Assembly: GCF_900105655.1 (NCBI RefSeq)
Contig: NZ_LT629787.1
Span: 2,232,001-2,296,000 of the forward strand
Direction of reading: 5' to 3'
From: Halopseudomonas salegens
GTDB taxonomy: Bacteria; Pseudomonadota; Gammaproteobacteria; Pseudomonadales; Pseudomonadaceae
DNA length: 64,000 nt
Each line of letters begins with the position of its first letter. Position 1 is the first letter of the stretch. This document shows positions 1-10,807 of the stretch, one piece after another. Made by a program: the position numbers and the translations under genes. A model generated the notes under the pieces. That model did no database searches. It saw only the letters and a list, made by a program, of their open reading frames with translations, and was not told the DNA's origin.

Positions 1-4
1 CTGC

Positions 5-862
5 TTGCGCTTGCTGGCTTTCAGCCTGCTGGTACTGACCCTGTTGTCAGCCTGCAGCACTACCCGCCTCGGCTATGCTCATCTGCCCTGGCTGGTCAGC
101 TGGAAGAGCCGCGAGTATGTACCGCTGAACCGCGATCAGCGCAGCTGGCTCCGTGAGCAGATCGCCGAGCATCGCGACTGGCATTGCCGTCAAGAGCTGC
201 CCCGTTACCCGGCGTTGCTCGACGAACTGGCCGACCCCTTGCTGAGCAACCCGCCCCAGGGCAGGCAGTTGCTCGCTGCACGTGACAAAATCGAGCCGGC
301 GCTCGACCGTCTGCTCGGTGCCCTCGCCCCCTCACTGGCTGAGCTGCTGCAGCAACTGGATGAAACACAGGTTGCTGCCCTGCGGCACAACCTCGAGCAA
401 CAACACGGTGAGCTTTACGATACCTATGTGGCTCCAGATGCCGCCACCCAGGCGGCCGAGCGCCAACAACGACTGGAAAAACGCCTGCGCCCCTGGCTGG
501 GACGCCTGCAAGCGGATCAGCAGCAGCGCATTTCCGAGTGGTCAGCACAACTGGAAGGTCAGAACGCCATCTGGCTGGAGAACCGCAGCTATTGGCTGCA
601 GGCTTTCAATGCGGCTCTCGACCAGCGAGATCAGACCGATTTCGCCCTGCATGTCGAGCGCCTGCTGACGGATCGCAAAAGCTATTGGACCGAAACCTTC
701 CAGCGACGCACCGAGATCAACAGCCAACTGGCCGCTGACATGCTCAGCGATGTGGTCGCGCTGAACTCGCCAGGTCAGGATGATCGACTGCGCCAACGCC
801 TGGACCGATTGAAGGCCGATATCGCACACATTGACTGCAATACGGAAGCAGCCGTCAATTGA
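5..862 (+). CDS. DUF6279 family lipoprotein
   Basis: This is a probable exported lipoprotein of the DUF6279 family, whose function is unknown. The N-terminus is a signal peptide ending in a lipobox (LLSAC, Cys17). It is followed by the HLPWLVSWK/REY block and a Gln- and Arg-rich helical body, about 285 residues in all. The first in-frame start visible is TTG at base 5, and no ribosome site can be checked because the window begins here, so the true start could lie upstream. It ends 75 bp before the alcohol dehydrogenase and is probably a separate unit. Family assignment is by sequence recognition; localisation is inferred from the lipobox. Confidence 0.75.
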   Translation: MRLLAFSLLVLTLLSACSTTRLGYAHLPWLVSWKSREYVPLNRDQRSWLREQIAEHRDWHCRQELPRYPALLDELADPLLSNPPQGRQLLAARDKIEPALDRLLGALAPSLAELLQQLDETQVAALRHNLEQQHGELYDTYVAPDAATQAAERQQRLEKRLRPWLGRLQADQQQRISEWSAQLEGQNAIWLENRSYWLQAFNAALDQRDQTDFALHVERLLTDRKSYWTETFQRRTEINSQLAADMLSDVVALNSPGQDDRLRQRLDRLKADIAHIDCNTEAAVN

Positions 863-936
863 CCCGCATCAATCACCGTGGTGAATTTCTGGTCTAGAGT
901 GAAGCTGTTGCCCACTCACACTCCAGGAGTTGCGCC

Positions 937-1992
937 ATGTCCACTATGAAAGCGGCGGTCTTTGTTGAACCCGGCCGTATCGAGATCCAGCAGCGCCCGA
1001 TCCCCACGATTGGTCCGACCGATGCCCTGCTGAAAGTCACCACCACCACTATTTGTGGCACCGACGTGCACATTCTCAAGGGTGAGTATCCGGTCAAACC
1101 CGGATTGATCGTTGGCCACGAACCGGTAGGAGTGATCGAAAAACTGGGAGAAGCGGTCACCGGCTATCAGGTTGGTCAACGCGTGATTGCCGGCGCCATC
1201 ACACCCTGTGGCCAGTGCCATCCCTGCCTGGATGGCATTTCCAGCCAATGTGGCGGCAAGGCCATGGGCGGCTGGCAGTTCGGCAATACGATTGATGGCT
1301 GCCAGGCCGAATATGTGCGCATCCCCAACGCCCAGGCCAACCTGACTCCGGTCCCGGACGGGTTGACTGATGAGCAGGTATTGATGTGCCCTGACATCAT
1401 GAGCACCGGCTTTGGCGGTGCGGAAAATGGCCATATCCGTATCGGTGACAGCGTGGTGATCTTTGCCCAGGGTCCGATCGGCCTGTGTGCCACTGCCGGG
1501 GCCAAACTGATGGGTGCAACCCGGATTATCGTGGTTGACGGGGTCAAGGAGCGCCTTGATGTCGCCAAGCGGCTGGGTGCTGACGTCACCATCAACTACA
1601 AGGAAGAAGATCCGCTGACGACAATACGCGAACTGACGGGCGGCCAGGGGGTCGATGTAGCCATTGAGGCGCTCGGCACGCAGGAAACCTTCGAGGCCTG
1701 CCTGCGTGCTCTCAAGCCTGGCGGCACCCTGTCCAGCCTCGGGGTGTATTCCGGCAAACTGTCACTGCCCCTGGATGCCCTCGCCGCCGGCTTGGGTGAT
1801 CACAAGATCGTCACTACTCTGTGCCCCGGTGGCAAGGAACGCATGCGCCGTCTGATGGCAGTGGTTGCATCAGGGCGTATCGACCTGACGCCACTGGTTA
1901 CCCATCGCTTCCAGCTCGATGACATTGTCGACGCCTACGACCTGTTCAGTCATCAACGCGATGGCGTACTCAAGGTCGCCATCACGCCATGA
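937..1992 (+). CDS. zinc-dependent alcohol dehydrogenase, MDR superfamily
   Basis: A medium-chain dehydrogenase/reductase of 351 residues, expected to oxidise a primary or secondary alcohol with NAD(P). The catalytic zinc site is visible as Cys40 with His61-Glu62 (GHEP). The structural zinc loop has four cysteines (Cys91, Cys94, Cys97, Cys105). A Rossmann glycine motif (QGPIGLCATAG) starts near residue 178. Internal blocks such as MGGWQFGNT, PDIMSTGFGGAE and LCPGGKERM resemble the Clostridium/Thermoanaerobacter secondary alcohol dehydrogenase group. The ATG at 937 follows an AGGAG ribosome site. The gene stands alone and converges on pyrF. Substrate is not predictable from sequence. Confidence 0.9.
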   Translation: MSTMKAAVFVEPGRIEIQQRPIPTIGPTDALLKVTTTTICGTDVHILKGEYPVKPGLIVGHEPVGVIEKLGEAVTGYQVGQRVIAGAITPCGQCHPCLDGISSQCGGKAMGGWQFGNTIDGCQAEYVRIPNAQANLTPVPDGLTDEQVLMCPDIMSTGFGGAENGHIRIGDSVVIFAQGPIGLCATAGAKLMGATRIIVVDGVKERLDVAKRLGADVTINYKEEDPLTTIRELTGGQGVDVAIEALGTQETFEACLRALKPGGTLSSLGVYSGKLSLPLDALAAGLGDHKIVTTLCPGGKERMRRLMAVVASGRIDLTPLVTHRFQLDDIVDAYDLFSHQRDGVLKVAITP

Positions 1993-2009
1993 GACAGAGC
2001 GTGACCAGC

Positions 2010-2708
2010 TCAGCCCAGCGTAGCCAGGATTGAATCAAGGGCTACCGCTGGCAGCTCGGCGCGGGTAATCGGGCGACCAATCACCAGATAGTTGCTGCCG
2101 TTTTCCAATGCTTGCGCCGGACTGACAACGCGTTTCTGGTCATCGGCGCTGGCATCAGCCGGGCGGATACCCGGGGTAACCAGCAGAAAGTCATCATTCA
2201 GTGCACCGCGCAGAGCTTTGGCCTCACGGGCCGAACAGACCACGCCATCCAGGCCACAATCCTGGGTCAACCGAGCCAGCCGCTGCACCTGAACCATGGG
2301 TTCAATATCCACCCCCACTTCCAACAGGTCTTCCTGCTCCAGACTGGTCAGCACTGTCACAGCCGTCAGCAGTGGCCGTTCACCTGTGCGCTGGTCGAGT
2401 ACTTCCCGGCAGGCATCGAGCATGCGTCGACCGCCGCTGGCATGTACATTCACCATCCATACACCCAGCTCGGCAGCGGCACGCACGGCAGCTGCGGCGG
2501 TATTGGGAATATCGTGAAACTTGAGATCGAGAAAAACATCAAAGCCCAGCTTGTGCAACTGATCGACTACCTGCGGACCACTGGCAGTAAACAGTTCCTT
2601 GCCGACCTTGAGGCGACACCGTTGCGGATCAAGCTGAGCAGCCAGAGCCAGTGCTGCAGCGGCATCCGGATAATCGAGGGCAACAATTACGGGTGTAGTG
2701 CAGGTCAT
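2010..2708 (-). CDS. pyrF: orotidine 5'-phosphate decarboxylase
   Basis: Catalyses the last step of UMP synthesis, decarboxylating OMP. The 232-residue protein carries the catalytic Asp-Lys-Asp array in [11 protein letters not shown] (Asp61, Lys63, Asp66) and the C-terminal phosphate-binding segment GIRPAD...VIGRPIT. The ATG at 2708 is chosen because it has an AGGA ribosome site and gives the family length; the frame stays open upstream without homology. It lies 79 bp downstream of lapB on the same strand, matching the lapA-lapB-pyrF order of other gammaproteobacteria, and is probably co-transcribed. Confidence 0.97.
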   Translation of the reverse strand: MTCTTPVIVALDYPDAAAALALAAQLDPQRCRLKVGKELFTASGPQVVDQLHKLGFDVFLDLKFHDIPNTAAAAVRAAAELGVWMVNVHASGGRRMLDACREVLDQRTGERPLLTAVTVLTSLEQEDLLEVGVDIEPMVQVQRLARLTQDCGLDGVVCSAREAKALRGALNDDFLLVTPGIRPADASADDQKRVVSPAQALENGSNYLVIGRPITRAELPAVALDSILATLG

Positions 2709-2787
2709 GCATGATTCCTGTATGAGAAACGCGCCTTGCGGCTTGATTGAATGCCTGACAGGGTCTTGTTTGCCGTACGCCCCGTTT

Positions 2788-3981
2788 TCAGATCTCTTGG
2801 CTGATTGCGCTACCGCCGGGCAAATGCCCATTCTGTACCGGGCGCATACTCGACCAGTGATGACAGGTCGGGCATTGCCAATGCAACTCCCGTGCGGCAA
2901 AACCACACGACTGGCAACGATAGGGCCGCCAGTCAGCTACCAGATCAGCCACAACCTGGTGCTCCAGATCCCGTGCAGTGGAATCAGTCAGTGGCAAAGT
3001 CATCAAATAACGCAGCAAACCCAGTGATGGCTGACGCCGTGCATAGGTCTGTACGAAACGCAACGCTTCACCTTCGTCGTGCTGACGCAACTCACTTGCC
3101 TTGGCGAGCACCACGGCTACCGGAGGCTGGTCAGAAGCCGCCAGTACCCGGTCAAGGTAGGCAAGAAAATCCAGGTTGCCATTATCCTTGCACCAGCGCG
3201 CCAGGGACAAGGCTTGCGGGACGAAATCGGCACCTTCGGCGACCAAGCGTTGCAACCACCTGGAACAGTCGACCGGCCGCTCAGCCTGATGTTCCAGTTC
3301 GGCCAGCAACAACATCGCACGTACACAGTGGCGATCAACCTTGAGTGCCTGCATCAAGAGGCGCCGTGCCATGGGCCATTCACCGCGCTGCAAAGGCACG
3401 CGGGCCTGTTCACAGTAGTAATGCGCCAGAGGAATGGCAAATTCCGGCTGCTCCCGAACCAGCAACAGGCCGATATGGATGGCTTCGGCCCAGTCATGTC
3501 CGCGCTCGTGTACTTTAACGAGTTCAGTCATGGCGTCGGCTCTCAGGGGTGAGCGGGCATTGATCAATTCCTGCAGCAGGCGCTCGGCGCGCTGATCAAG
3601 GCCCACTACCAGGTAGTCACGGGCCAGCTCAAGCTGCACGCTATCCGCCTGCTGCCGCGACAGGTTGGGGCGGGCCAGCAGGTTCTGATGCACCTTGATC
3701 GCCCGCTCGACGTCACCGCGTTGGCAGAACAACTTGCCAATGGCAATGTGGGTTTCTACCGTTTCCGGGTTCACTTCCAGCGCCCGGATGAAGGTTTCAA
3801 TGGCTTCATCCGGCTGTTCGTTGAGCAGATAATTCAGACCAATAAAATACTGTTTGTCGATCGCACTGCCATGCGGCTGCAACATGACACCGACCTTGAT
3901 CGCTTCGCGGCGACCAAGATACCAACCAATAATCAACGCCAGCAGGAACAGCCCAAGAAACAGCAGATGCTGCATTGCCAT
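2788..3981 (-). CDS. lapB: LPS assembly protein LapB (YciM)
   Basis: An inner-membrane regulator that, in E. coli, couples LPS synthesis to FtsH-dependent LpxC turnover. The sequence shows one N-terminal membrane helix ([20 protein letters not shown]), then a chain of TPR repeats. It ends in a rubredoxin-like metal knuckle (CQSCGF...CPTCHHW) near the C-terminus. About 397 residues, close to the family length. The ATG at 3981 shares one base with the lapA stop (TGATG), and an ATG two codons downstream is also possible. Translational coupling with lapA is likely. Confidence 0.95.
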   Translation of the reverse strand: MAMQHLLFLGLFLLALIIGWYLGRREAIKVGVMLQPHGSAIDKQYFIGLNYLLNEQPDEAIETFIRALEVNPETVETHIAIGKLFCQRGDVERAIKVHQNLLARPNLSRQQADSVQLELARDYLVVGLDQRAERLLQELINARSPLRADAMTELVKVHERGHDWAEAIHIGLLLVREQPEFAIPLAHYYCEQARVPLQRGEWPMARRLLMQALKVDRHCVRAMLLLAELEHQAERPVDCSRWLQRLVAEGADFVPQALSLARWCKDNGNLDFLAYLDRVLAASDQPPVAVVLAKASELRQHDEGEALRFVQTYARRQPSLGLLRYLMTLPLTDSTARDLEHQVVADLVADWRPYRCQSCGFAARELHWQCPTCHHWSSMRPVQNGHLPGGSAISQEI

Positions 3982-4280
3982 CAACCTTTGATAGCCTGGG
4001 TACGCAGCTTGTCGATTTCCTTGCGGTGACGATTGAGCTCATTGCTTTGCAACATCAATTGCAAGCGCAGGCGCGCGGTAATCATCCAGCCGAGGAAGAT
4101 GCCCAACAAGCCGCCAAGAACAAAGGCAACGATGACGAACAGAGACAGGGGCAAGGCGGGTGATTGCAGCTCAAGAAACTGCAGCGTGACGTTCTGCCGG
4201 TTTTCCAGCATGAAGTCGAGGGCGGCCAGGGCGACCAACAGCAGGACAATAATCAGCAAGGCACGCTTGAGCCATTGCAT
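3981..4280 (-). CDS. lapA: LPS assembly protein LapA (YciS), DUF1049
   Basis: A small inner-membrane partner of LapB. The 99 residues hold two hydrophobic helices (about residues 6-22 and 45-66) around a short loop with the ENRQNVTLQFL block. A basic, helical cytoplasmic tail follows (NELNRHRKEIDKL). It starts at an ATG at 4280 and overlaps the lapB start by one base. It lies 69 bp downstream of ihfB, the usual gammaproteobacterial order, and a TATACT hexamer in that gap could be a promoter -10. Confidence 0.93.
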   Translation of the reverse strand: MQWLKRALLIIVLLLVALAALDFMLENRQNVTLQFLELQSPALPLSLFVIVAFVLGGLLGIFLGWMITARLRLQLMLQSNELNRHRKEIDKLRTQAIKG

Positions 4281-4349
4281 GGCAGATACTCCATTCCATT
4301 CATTCGCACAACCCGGAGTATAGCGCAGGGGGATAGCGGCAGATACCGC

Positions 4350-4643
4350 CTAGGCCATTTCCAGCGATTCGTTAACCCGGTCGCGCAATTCCTTGCCCGG
4401 CTTGAAGTGCGGCACAAACTTGCCATCCAGCTCGACAGCATCACCCGTCTTTGGATTACGTCCAATGCGTGGCGCACGATAATGCAGCGAAAAGCTGCCA
4501 AAACCCCGGATTTCTATACGTTCCCCGGTGGATAAGGCTTGTGACATATGCTCCAGCATGGTCTTGATTGCCAACTCTACATCCTTGCCCGAGAGTTGCC
4601 CCTGCTTCTCGACAATGCGCTCTATCAGCTCCGACTTGGTCAT
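4350..4643 (-). CDS. ihfB: integration host factor subunit beta
   Basis: Nucleoid DNA-bending protein that pairs with IhfA. The 97-residue sequence contains the HU/IHF fold with the beta-arm signature [18 protein letters not shown] and its intercalating proline. The ATG at 4643 is preceded by a purine-rich AAGGA site, whereas the open frame extends upstream without homology. It follows rpsA by about 140 bp, and an intrinsic terminator lies between them, so ihfB probably has its own promoter as well. Confidence 0.97.
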   Translation of the reverse strand: MTKSELIERIVEKQGQLSGKDVELAIKTMLEHMSQALSTGERIEIRGFGSFSLHYRAPRIGRNPKTGDAVELDGKFVPHFKPGKELRDRVNESLEMA

Positions 4644-4738
4644 GGATTTTCCTTTTTTTTCAAGCGGCTGCAACGGTTGTACCACGCTCCCGCGTCAGCT
4701 ACAAGCGGCAAAATGCAAGCATAAAAAGGATCAGGCAC

Positions 4739-4767
4739 AAAAAAGGGCGACCGAAGTCGCCCTTTTT
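4739..4767 (-). terminator. Rho-independent terminator of rpsA
   Basis: A perfect 7-bp GC stem (GGGCGAC/GTCGCCC, 4745-4762) with a four-base loop is flanked by A5/T5 tracts on both sides. It lies just after the rpsA stop. On the minus strand the T tract follows the stem, fitting termination of rpsA transcripts; the symmetry would also let it work on the plus strand. Confidence 0.9.
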
Positions 4768-4786
4768 GACAGCTGGAAAACTGAAC

Positions 4787-6466
4787 TCAGTTCTTGCCTT
4801 CCATCTGCTGCTTGATCAGATCACCAATGGTGGTCGGACCAGCGGCCAGCATTTCCTGCTTGCGCAGATCCTGCATGGCGTCTTTCTCGTCGGCAACGTC
4901 TTTCGCCTTGATCGACAGGCTGATGACGCGGCTCTTGCGGTCAACACTGATGATCTTGGCTTCGACTTCGTCGCCTTCATTCAGCACGTTGCGCGCGTCT
5001 TCAACGCGGTCACGGCTGATTTCAGACGCCTTCAGGGTGCCTTCAACTTCTTCGGACAGCAGGATCACGGCGCCTTTGGCGTCAACTTCCTTGACCTTGC
5101 CGGTAACGATGGTGCCTTTCTCGTTCAGCGAAACAAAGCTGGAGAAGGGATCGTCTTCCAGTTGCTTGACGCCCAGCGAGATGCGCTCACGCTCGGGATC
5201 AACCGACAGGATAACGGTTTCGATCTCGTCGCCCTTCTTGAAACGACGTACCGCTTCTTCGCCAGTTTCGTTCCAGGAGATGTCGGACAGGTGAACCAGA
5301 CCATCGATGCCGCCTTCCAGACCAATGAAGATACCGAAATCGGTGATCGACTTGATGGAGCCGGAGATCTTGTCGCCCTTGTTGAACTTGCTGGAGAACT
5401 CTTCCCACGGGTTCATCTTGCACTGCTTGATGCCCAGGGAGATACGACGACGATCTTCGTCGATATCCAGAACCATGACTTCCACATCATCGCCCACCTG
5501 GACAACCTTGGAAGGATGGATGTTCTTGTTGGTCCAATCCATTTCGGACACGTGGACCAGACCTTCAACGCCTTCTTCCAGCTCGGCAAAGCAGCCGTAA
5601 TCGGTCAGGTTGGTGACCTTGGCATTGACGCGAGTACCTTCCGGATAGCGACCGGTGATGGCAACCCACGGATCTTCACCCAGTTGCTTCAGACCCAGGG
5701 AGACGCGGTTGCGCTCACGATCAAACTTGAGCACCTTGACGTCGATCTCATCGCCAACGTTGACGATTTCGGACGGATGCTTGATACGCTTCCAGGCCAT
5801 GTCGGTGATGTGCAGCAGGCCGTCTACGCCGCCCAGATCGACGAACGCGCCGTAATCCGTGAGGTTCTTGACGATACCCTTGACCACTTGACCTTCCTGC
5901 AGGGTTTCCAGCAGCGCTTCGCGCTCTGCACTGTTTTCCGCTTCCAGGACGGCACGACGGGAAACGACAACGTTGTTGCGCTTCTGGTCGAGTTTGATGA
6001 CCTTGAACTCGAGTTCCTTGTTTTCCAGGTGCGTGGTGTCGCGTACGGGACGCACGTCAACCAGCGAACCAGGCAGGAAGGCACGAATGGTGTTGACGTC
6101 AACGGTGAAACCACCCTTGACCTTGCCATTGATGATGCCCTTGACGATTTCTTCGGCGGCGAAAGCTGCCTCGAGAACTTTCCAGGATTCGGCACGCTTG
6201 GCCTTCTCACGGGAAAGTTTGGTTTCACCGAAGCCGTCTTCTACGGCGTCCAGTGCAACGTGCACCTCATCACCCACAACGATGGTCAGTTCGCCTTGAT
6301 CATCAAGGAACTGCTCACGCGGGATAACACCCTCGGATTTCAGCCCGGCGTGGACGGTGACCCAGTCAGAGTCAATATCAACTACGATACCGGTGATGAT
6401 GGAGCCTGGCTCCATATCGAGAGTTTTCAGGCTTTCTTCAAAAAGTTCGGCAAAGCTTTCGCTCAT
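4787..6466 (-). CDS. rpsA: 30S ribosomal protein S1
   Basis: Binds mRNA on the small ribosomal subunit and helps initiation on structured leaders. The 559 residues contain six S1/OB domains; the conserved pieces GFFVDL-like [23 protein letters not shown] and [15 protein letters not shown] mark the central repeats. The ATG at 6466 gives the family N-terminus ([13 protein letters not shown]). A leader of about 155 nt separates it from cmk, and S1 is known to autoregulate at its own mRNA in E. coli. A 640-codon open frame on the opposite strand is a composition artefact of this gene. Confidence 0.98.
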   Translation of the reverse strand: MSESFAELFEESLKTLDMEPGSIITGIVVDIDSDWVTVHAGLKSEGVIPREQFLDDQGELTIVVGDEVHVALDAVEDGFGETKLSREKAKRAESWKVLEAAFAAEEIVKGIINGKVKGGFTVDVNTIRAFLPGSLVDVRPVRDTTHLENKELEFKVIKLDQKRNNVVVSRRAVLEAENSAEREALLETLQEGQVVKGIVKNLTDYGAFVDLGGVDGLLHITDMAWKRIKHPSEIVNVGDEIDVKVLKFDRERNRVSLGLKQLGEDPWVAITGRYPEGTRVNAKVTNLTDYGCFAELEEGVEGLVHVSEMDWTNKNIHPSKVVQVGDDVEVMVLDIDEDRRRISLGIKQCKMNPWEEFSSKFNKGDKISGSIKSITDFGIFIGLEGGIDGLVHLSDISWNETGEEAVRRFKKGDEIETVILSVDPERERISLGVKQLEDDPFSSFVSLNEKGTIVTGKVKEVDAKGAVILLSEEVEGTLKASEISRDRVEDARNVLNEGDEVEAKIISVDRKSRVISLSIKAKDVADEKDAMQDLRKQEMLAAGPTTIGDLIKQQMEGKN

Positions 6467-6621
6467 TTGGATTCCTGTAAATGTCAGTAAAGGCGGCAAC
6501 CGCCGGACCGCGAAAGTCGCGCGTCGCACAGTCACACACCCGCCACGCCATCAGCTTGCGTGGGTTGGTTAGTTAAAGCTCGCAGCAGTGGCGCTGATTA
6601 CCTGCTGCAAACCCGTCCTGA
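6467..6621 (-). promoter_or_regulatory. cmk-rpsA intergenic leader region
   Basis: A 155-base gap between two minus-strand genes. It includes small GC inverted repeats, for example GGCGG/CCGCC at about 6494-6506 just upstream of the rpsA start. In E. coli the corresponding region holds rpsA promoters and a structured leader used for S1 autoregulation; conservation of that mechanism here is inference, and I could not define a confident -35/-10 pair. Confidence 0.35.
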
Positions 6622-7317
6622 TCAGTTCAACAGATCGCGCTTGCGCGCCTCCGTCATCACCGTTTCAAGTACTTGCTCAATCGACAGACTGGTCGAATCG
6701 ATCTGCATGGCATCATGGGCGGGTACCAACGGAGCCACACTTCGGTTCATGTCGCGCTCATCACGCGCCACAATCTCATCGAGAAGACTCGCCAGATTAG
6801 CATTTTCGCCCTTCTCCAGCAACTGTCGATGGCGACGATTGGCTCGCTCGCTGGCACTGGCGGTCAAAAACACCTTGAGCGGTGCGTCGGTGAATACCAC
6901 CGTGCCCATATCACGGCCATCGGCGACCAGCCCCGGCGCTTCGCGAAAAGCCCGCTGGCGTTCCAGCAAAGCGTCGCGCACAGCCGGAATTGCCGCCACA
7001 ATGGATGCCCCGGCGCCCACCCGCTCATTGCGGATCGAGCGACTGACATCTTCCCCCTCGAGAATAACGCGCTGTTCCTGATGGTCATTGGCGGGCACGA
7101 ACTGGACATCCAGATAGGTCGCCAGGCGCACCAGTGCAGCCTGATTATCCAGATCGACACCATGATTCTCGGCGGCAAAAGCCAGCAGGCGGTACAGGGC
7201 ACCCGAATCCAGCAGATTCCAGTCAAGTCGCTCGGCCAACAGGCCGGCGATAGTGCCCTTGCCCGAGCCACCAGGCCCGTCGATAGTGATCACCGGGGCA
7301 AGTTCGGAATCCGTCAC
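6622..7317 (-). CDS. cmk: cytidylate kinase
   Basis: Phosphorylates CMP and dCMP. The 231-residue protein has the P-loop GPGGSGKG at residues 14-21, the substrate-binding DSGALYR block, and the GRDMGTVVF segment typical of bacterial CMP kinases. The start is a GTG at 7317 that overlaps the tyrA-aroA stop by four bases (GTGA), with a GAGGAG ribosome site upstream, so translation is probably coupled. Sits between aroA and rpsA as in most gammaproteobacteria. Confidence 0.96.
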   Translation of the reverse strand: MTDSELAPVITIDGPGGSGKGTIAGLLAERLDWNLLDSGALYRLLAFAAENHGVDLDNQAALVRLATYLDVQFVPANDHQEQRVILEGEDVSRSIRNERVGAGASIVAAIPAVRDALLERQRAFREAPGLVADGRDMGTVVFTDAPLKVFLTASASERANRRHRQLLEKGENANLASLLDEIVARDERDMNRSVAPLVPAHDAMQIDSTSLSIEQVLETVMTEARKRDLLN

Positions 7318-9545
7318 GCCGTCTCCTCGACTTGCACATGCATGCCTAGTGATTGGGCCAGCTCGACAAAGCCGGGGAAGGACGTGGCCACGTTGGCGCA
7401 GTTACGGATGCGAATTTCCCCTTGAGCACGCAAGGCGGCCACACTGAAAGACATGGCAATGCGGTGATCATCGTGGCTTTCCACTTCACCGCCGTGCAAT
7501 GGACCGCCCTGAATGATGATGCCATCCGGCGTCGGCTCGGCACTGACACCGAGCGCCTGCAACCCATCAGCCATCACCTGGATACGGTCGGATTCTTTTA
7601 CCCGCAGCTCTTCAGCACCACGCAAAATGGTCTTGCCCTCGGCGCAAGCGGCAGCAACAAAGAGTACCGGGAACTCGTCAATGGCCAGCGGCACCTGATC
7701 AATCGGAATGTCAATACCCTTGAGCGGCGCGTGACGTACCCGAATATCCGCAACCGGCTCACCGCCGACTTCACGCTCATTGATCAGTTCAATATCGCCG
7801 CCCATGGCACGCAGAATATTGATCACGCCAATCCGCGTTGGATTGATACCCACATGCTCCAGGGTCAGATCAGCCCCCGGGGTGATGGTGGCGGCGACCA
7901 TGAAAAAGGCCGCGGACGAAATGTCCGCCGGCACATCGATCTTGCCACCGGTGAGCTTGTGCCCGGGCTCGATGGTAACCCGCGGACCATCAACCTCAAC
8001 CGGATAGCCAAAGCCTTTGAGCATGCGCTCGGTATGATCGCGGGTAGGGGCCGGCTCGGTCACCGAGGTGCTGCCTCGGGCGTAGAGTCCAGCCAGCAGC
8101 AGGCAGGATTTGACCTGGGCACTGGCCATCGGCATGTCGTAGTCCATACCCATCAGCATGCTGTCGCCGGTGATGCGCAGTGGCGGCCGGCCTTCATTGG
8201 CCGTCTCGATCTGGGCACCCATCTCACGCAGCGGCTTGGCCACCCGAGCCATCGGGCGCTTGGACAGCGACGCATCACCCGTCAGCACGCTGTCAAACGC
8301 CTGCCCGGCCAGCAAACCGGCCAGCAAGCGCATGGACGTACCGGAATTACCTACATATAGAGGGCCAGGCGGTGCCTTGAGGCCATTCAGGCCGACACCA
8401 TTGATGGTCACCCGACCATGATGCGGACCTTCTATGACGACACCCATATCGCGGAACGCCTGCAAGGTTGCCAGGCTGTCTTCACCCTCAAGGAACCCTT
8501 CAACCTGAGTAACGCCTTCGGCCAGCGAGCCAAGCATGATCGAGCGATGGGAAATGGATTTGTCACCGGGGACCCGCACACGGCCGGCTACCTGGCCGCC
8601 CGGACGGGCAATAAAATTGATCATTTGAGTTTGCATAGGTTCCATATACGCCCTGCGGGCCAGAATGGTACTGAAATGTTCACGGGCTGATTTGGCCCGG
8701 GTAAAAACGCCAAGCAAGGTTTTCGCATCGCCTTCATCAACGGCGGTGCGCAAGCGTGCCAGGTCGCGGGTGAAGGCATCCAGACTGCGCAAGACAGCAT
8801 CCCGATTAGCCAGAAACACATCACGCCACATCACCGGATCACTTGCCGCTATACGGGTGAAGTCGCGGAAACCACCCGCGGCATACCGAAAAATATCCAG
8901 GTTCTCGCTGCGCCCGGCCAAGGTATCCACCAGGGAAAATGCCAACAGATGAGGCAAGTGGCTGGTCGCGGCCAAGACTTCATCATGGTCAGCCAGCGGC
9001 ATGCTTTCCACATCCGCACCCACTGCCTGCCACAGTCGCTGCACCAGCGCTACTGCCTGCTCGCTGGTGTGTTCCAGCGGAGTAAGGATCACCTTGTGAC
9101 GGAAGAACAAGTCGGCACGCGCCGCTTCCACGCCGCTTTTTTCCGAACCGGCAATCGGATGCCCGGGCACAAAGCGACCGGGAATCTGCCCAAAGGCTTT
9201 TTCTACCGCAGCAACAACCGCACCCTTGGTGCTGCCAACATCCGTGAGCACCGCTTCACCCAGATCCAGCACCACCAGATCAGCCAGAACCTGTTCCATC
9301 GCCAGCACCGGCACTGCAAGCACAATCACATCGGCGCCCCGTACTGCCTCGGCCAGATCGGCAGTGACCTGATCAACCACGCCCAGCGGGATCGCTATCC
9401 GCCGGGCAGTCTCGTCCCGATCACATCCAACCACCTCGCGAAACAGGCCGGATTCCCGCGCCCCCTTCGCCAACGAGCCACCAATCAGACCAAGGCCGAT
9501 GACCGTCAGGCGGCCCATTGTCGGTTGCTCCGATGACACCGGCAT
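7314..9545 (-). CDS. tyrA-aroA: fused prephenate dehydrogenase / EPSP synthase
   Basis: A bifunctional protein of 743 residues. The N-terminal about 300 residues are a cyclohexadienyl/prephenate dehydrogenase with an NAD motif ([10 protein letters not shown], residues 17-26), catalytic-region [11 protein letters not shown] and the [11 protein letters not shown] block. The rest is 3-phosphoshikimate 1-carboxyvinyltransferase with [20 protein letters not shown] and the DHRIAMS block near the end. This fusion is known in Pseudomonas. It joins tyrosine synthesis to the shikimate pathway on one polypeptide. The ATG at 9545 lies three bases past the hisC stop, and an ATG nine codons later is an alternative. 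Confidence 0.95.
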   Translation of the reverse strand: MPVSSEQPTMGRLTVIGLGLIGGSLAKGARESGLFREVVGCDRDETARRIAIPLGVVDQVTADLAEAVRGADVIVLAVPVLAMEQVLADLVVLDLGEAVLTDVGSTKGAVVAAVEKAFGQIPGRFVPGHPIAGSEKSGVEAARADLFFRHKVILTPLEHTSEQAVALVQRLWQAVGADVESMPLADHDEVLAATSHLPHLLAFSLVDTLAGRSENLDIFRYAAGGFRDFTRIAASDPVMWRDVFLANRDAVLRSLDAFTRDLARLRTAVDEGDAKTLLGVFTRAKSAREHFSTILARRAYMEPMQTQMINFIARPGGQVAGRVRVPGDKSISHRSIMLGSLAEGVTQVEGFLEGEDSLATLQAFRDMGVVIEGPHHGRVTINGVGLNGLKAPPGPLYVGNSGTSMRLLAGLLAGQAFDSVLTGDASLSKRPMARVAKPLREMGAQIETANEGRPPLRITGDSMLMGMDYDMPMASAQVKSCLLLAGLYARGSTSVTEPAPTRDHTERMLKGFGYPVEVDGPRVTIEPGHKLTGGKIDVPADISSAAFFMVAATITPGADLTLEHVGINPTRIGVINILRAMGGDIELINEREVGGEPVADIRVRHAPLKGIDIPIDQVPLAIDEFPVLFVAAACAEGKTILRGAEELRVKESDRIQVMADGLQALGVSAEPTPDGIIIQGGPLHGGEVESHDDHRIAMSFSVAALRAQGEIRIRNCANVATSFPGFVELAQSLGMHVQVEETA

Positions 9546-9549
9546 GACA

Positions 9550-10662
9550 TTACTCACCCGCCAACACCTGTTCCAGTGCCAGCAGGAAACGCTGATTCTC
9601 TTCCGCCAGACCAATCGACACCCGCAAGTGCTGCGGCATACCGTAGCCCGCAACGGGCCGCACAATCACACCGGCATGCAGCAGTGCCTGATACACCGGC
9701 CCAGCCTCCCGACCCAGATCAACCGCAATAAAGTTGCCACGCGAGGGAATCCAGCTCAAACCCAGGTGACGCAGGCCGGCTTCCATTTGGGCCATGCCTT
9801 GCTGGTTGACGGTACGACTGACTTCCAGGTATTCGCGATCACTCAGCGCGGCAGTCGCGGCAGCCAGAGCCAGACTGTTGGCATTGAACGGCTGGCGCAC
9901 CCGATTGAGCACATCGGCAATCACTGGCTGGCATACGGCAAACCCGATCCGTAGCGCGGCCAGGCCGTAGGCTTTGGAAAAAGTGCGCGACACCAGTACG
10001 TTGGGGTATTTACGCAGATAATCCAGACCGTCGGGAAAGTCGGCGTCAGTGACATATTCCGTATAGGCTTCATCCAGCACGACCAGCACCTGCTCCGGCA
10101 CCCGGGCCAGAAACGCATCCAGCTCGTCACGCTCAACCCAGGTACCCGTCGGGTTATTTGGATTGGCAATAAAAATCAGCTTGGTAGCCGGAGTGATCGC
10201 GTCAGCCATCGCCGTCAGATCGTGGCCCCATTCACGCGCCGGAACAACGACTGGCCGGGCACCGATGGCCTGGGTAACCAAGGGGTATACGGCGAAAGCG
10301 TGCGCGCTGAACAGCACCTCGTCCCGGGGCGACACAAAGGCACGGGCAACCAGCTCGAGAATATCGTTGGAACCATTACCCAGCACCAACATATCGGTGC
10401 CTACCCTGTAATGTGCCGACAGGGCCTGCTTGAGTTTGAAGCCGTTACCGTCCGGGTACCGCGTCAGTTCCGGCAAAGCGGCCTGAATCGCGTCCAGCGC
10501 GGCAGGGCTCGGACCCAATGGGTTTTCATTACTGGCCAGCTTGACGATGTCAGCCACCGGCAAACCCAGCTCACGAGCCAACTCGTCCACTGGTTTGCCC
10601 GGCACATAAGGCGACAATTGCTGCACACCCGGCAAAGCCAGGGACAGGAAATCACAGGTCAT
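9550..10662 (-). CDS. hisC: histidinol-phosphate / aromatic aminotransferase
   Basis: A class I/II PLP aminotransferase of 370 residues. The N-terminal [18 protein letters not shown] block and [10 protein letters not shown] are typical of HisC. The PLP lysine lies in [16 protein letters not shown]. Its position between pheA and tyrA-aroA matches the hisC2 copy of Pseudomonas, which probably serves aromatic amino acid transamination as well as histidine synthesis. It ends three bases before the next start, so it belongs to the aromatic operon. The precise substrate preference is inference. Confidence 0.92.
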   Translation of the reverse strand: MTCDFLSLALPGVQQLSPYVPGKPVDELARELGLPVADIVKLASNENPLGPSPAALDAIQAALPELTRYPDGNGFKLKQALSAHYRVGTDMLVLGNGSNDILELVARAFVSPRDEVLFSAHAFAVYPLVTQAIGARPVVVPAREWGHDLTAMADAITPATKLIFIANPNNPTGTWVERDELDAFLARVPEQVLVVLDEAYTEYVTDADFPDGLDYLRKYPNVLVSRTFSKAYGLAALRIGFAVCQPVIADVLNRVRQPFNANSLALAAATAALSDREYLEVSRTVNQQGMAQMEAGLRHLGLSWIPSRGNFIAVDLGREAGPVYQALLHAGVIVRPVAGYGMPQHLRVSIGLAEENQRFLLALEQVLAGE

Positions 10663-10807
10663 AAGTGCTCCGCACTGGCCGACACAGTCGGCCGCTCAAG
10701 GCTTCAGGCTGTACGCGGAAAGACCATTGCCGCATCGACATCTCGCACACAGCACCAGATACCATAAATCTCACTTTTCCAGCGTCAGGCATTCAGCCTG
10801 CAGCCGT

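Noticed and set aside
4568..6490. 640-codon open frame on the plus strand opposite rpsA
   Set aside because: It is antisense to the ribosomal protein S1 gene, has no recognisable domain, and is explained by codon bias of the real gene.
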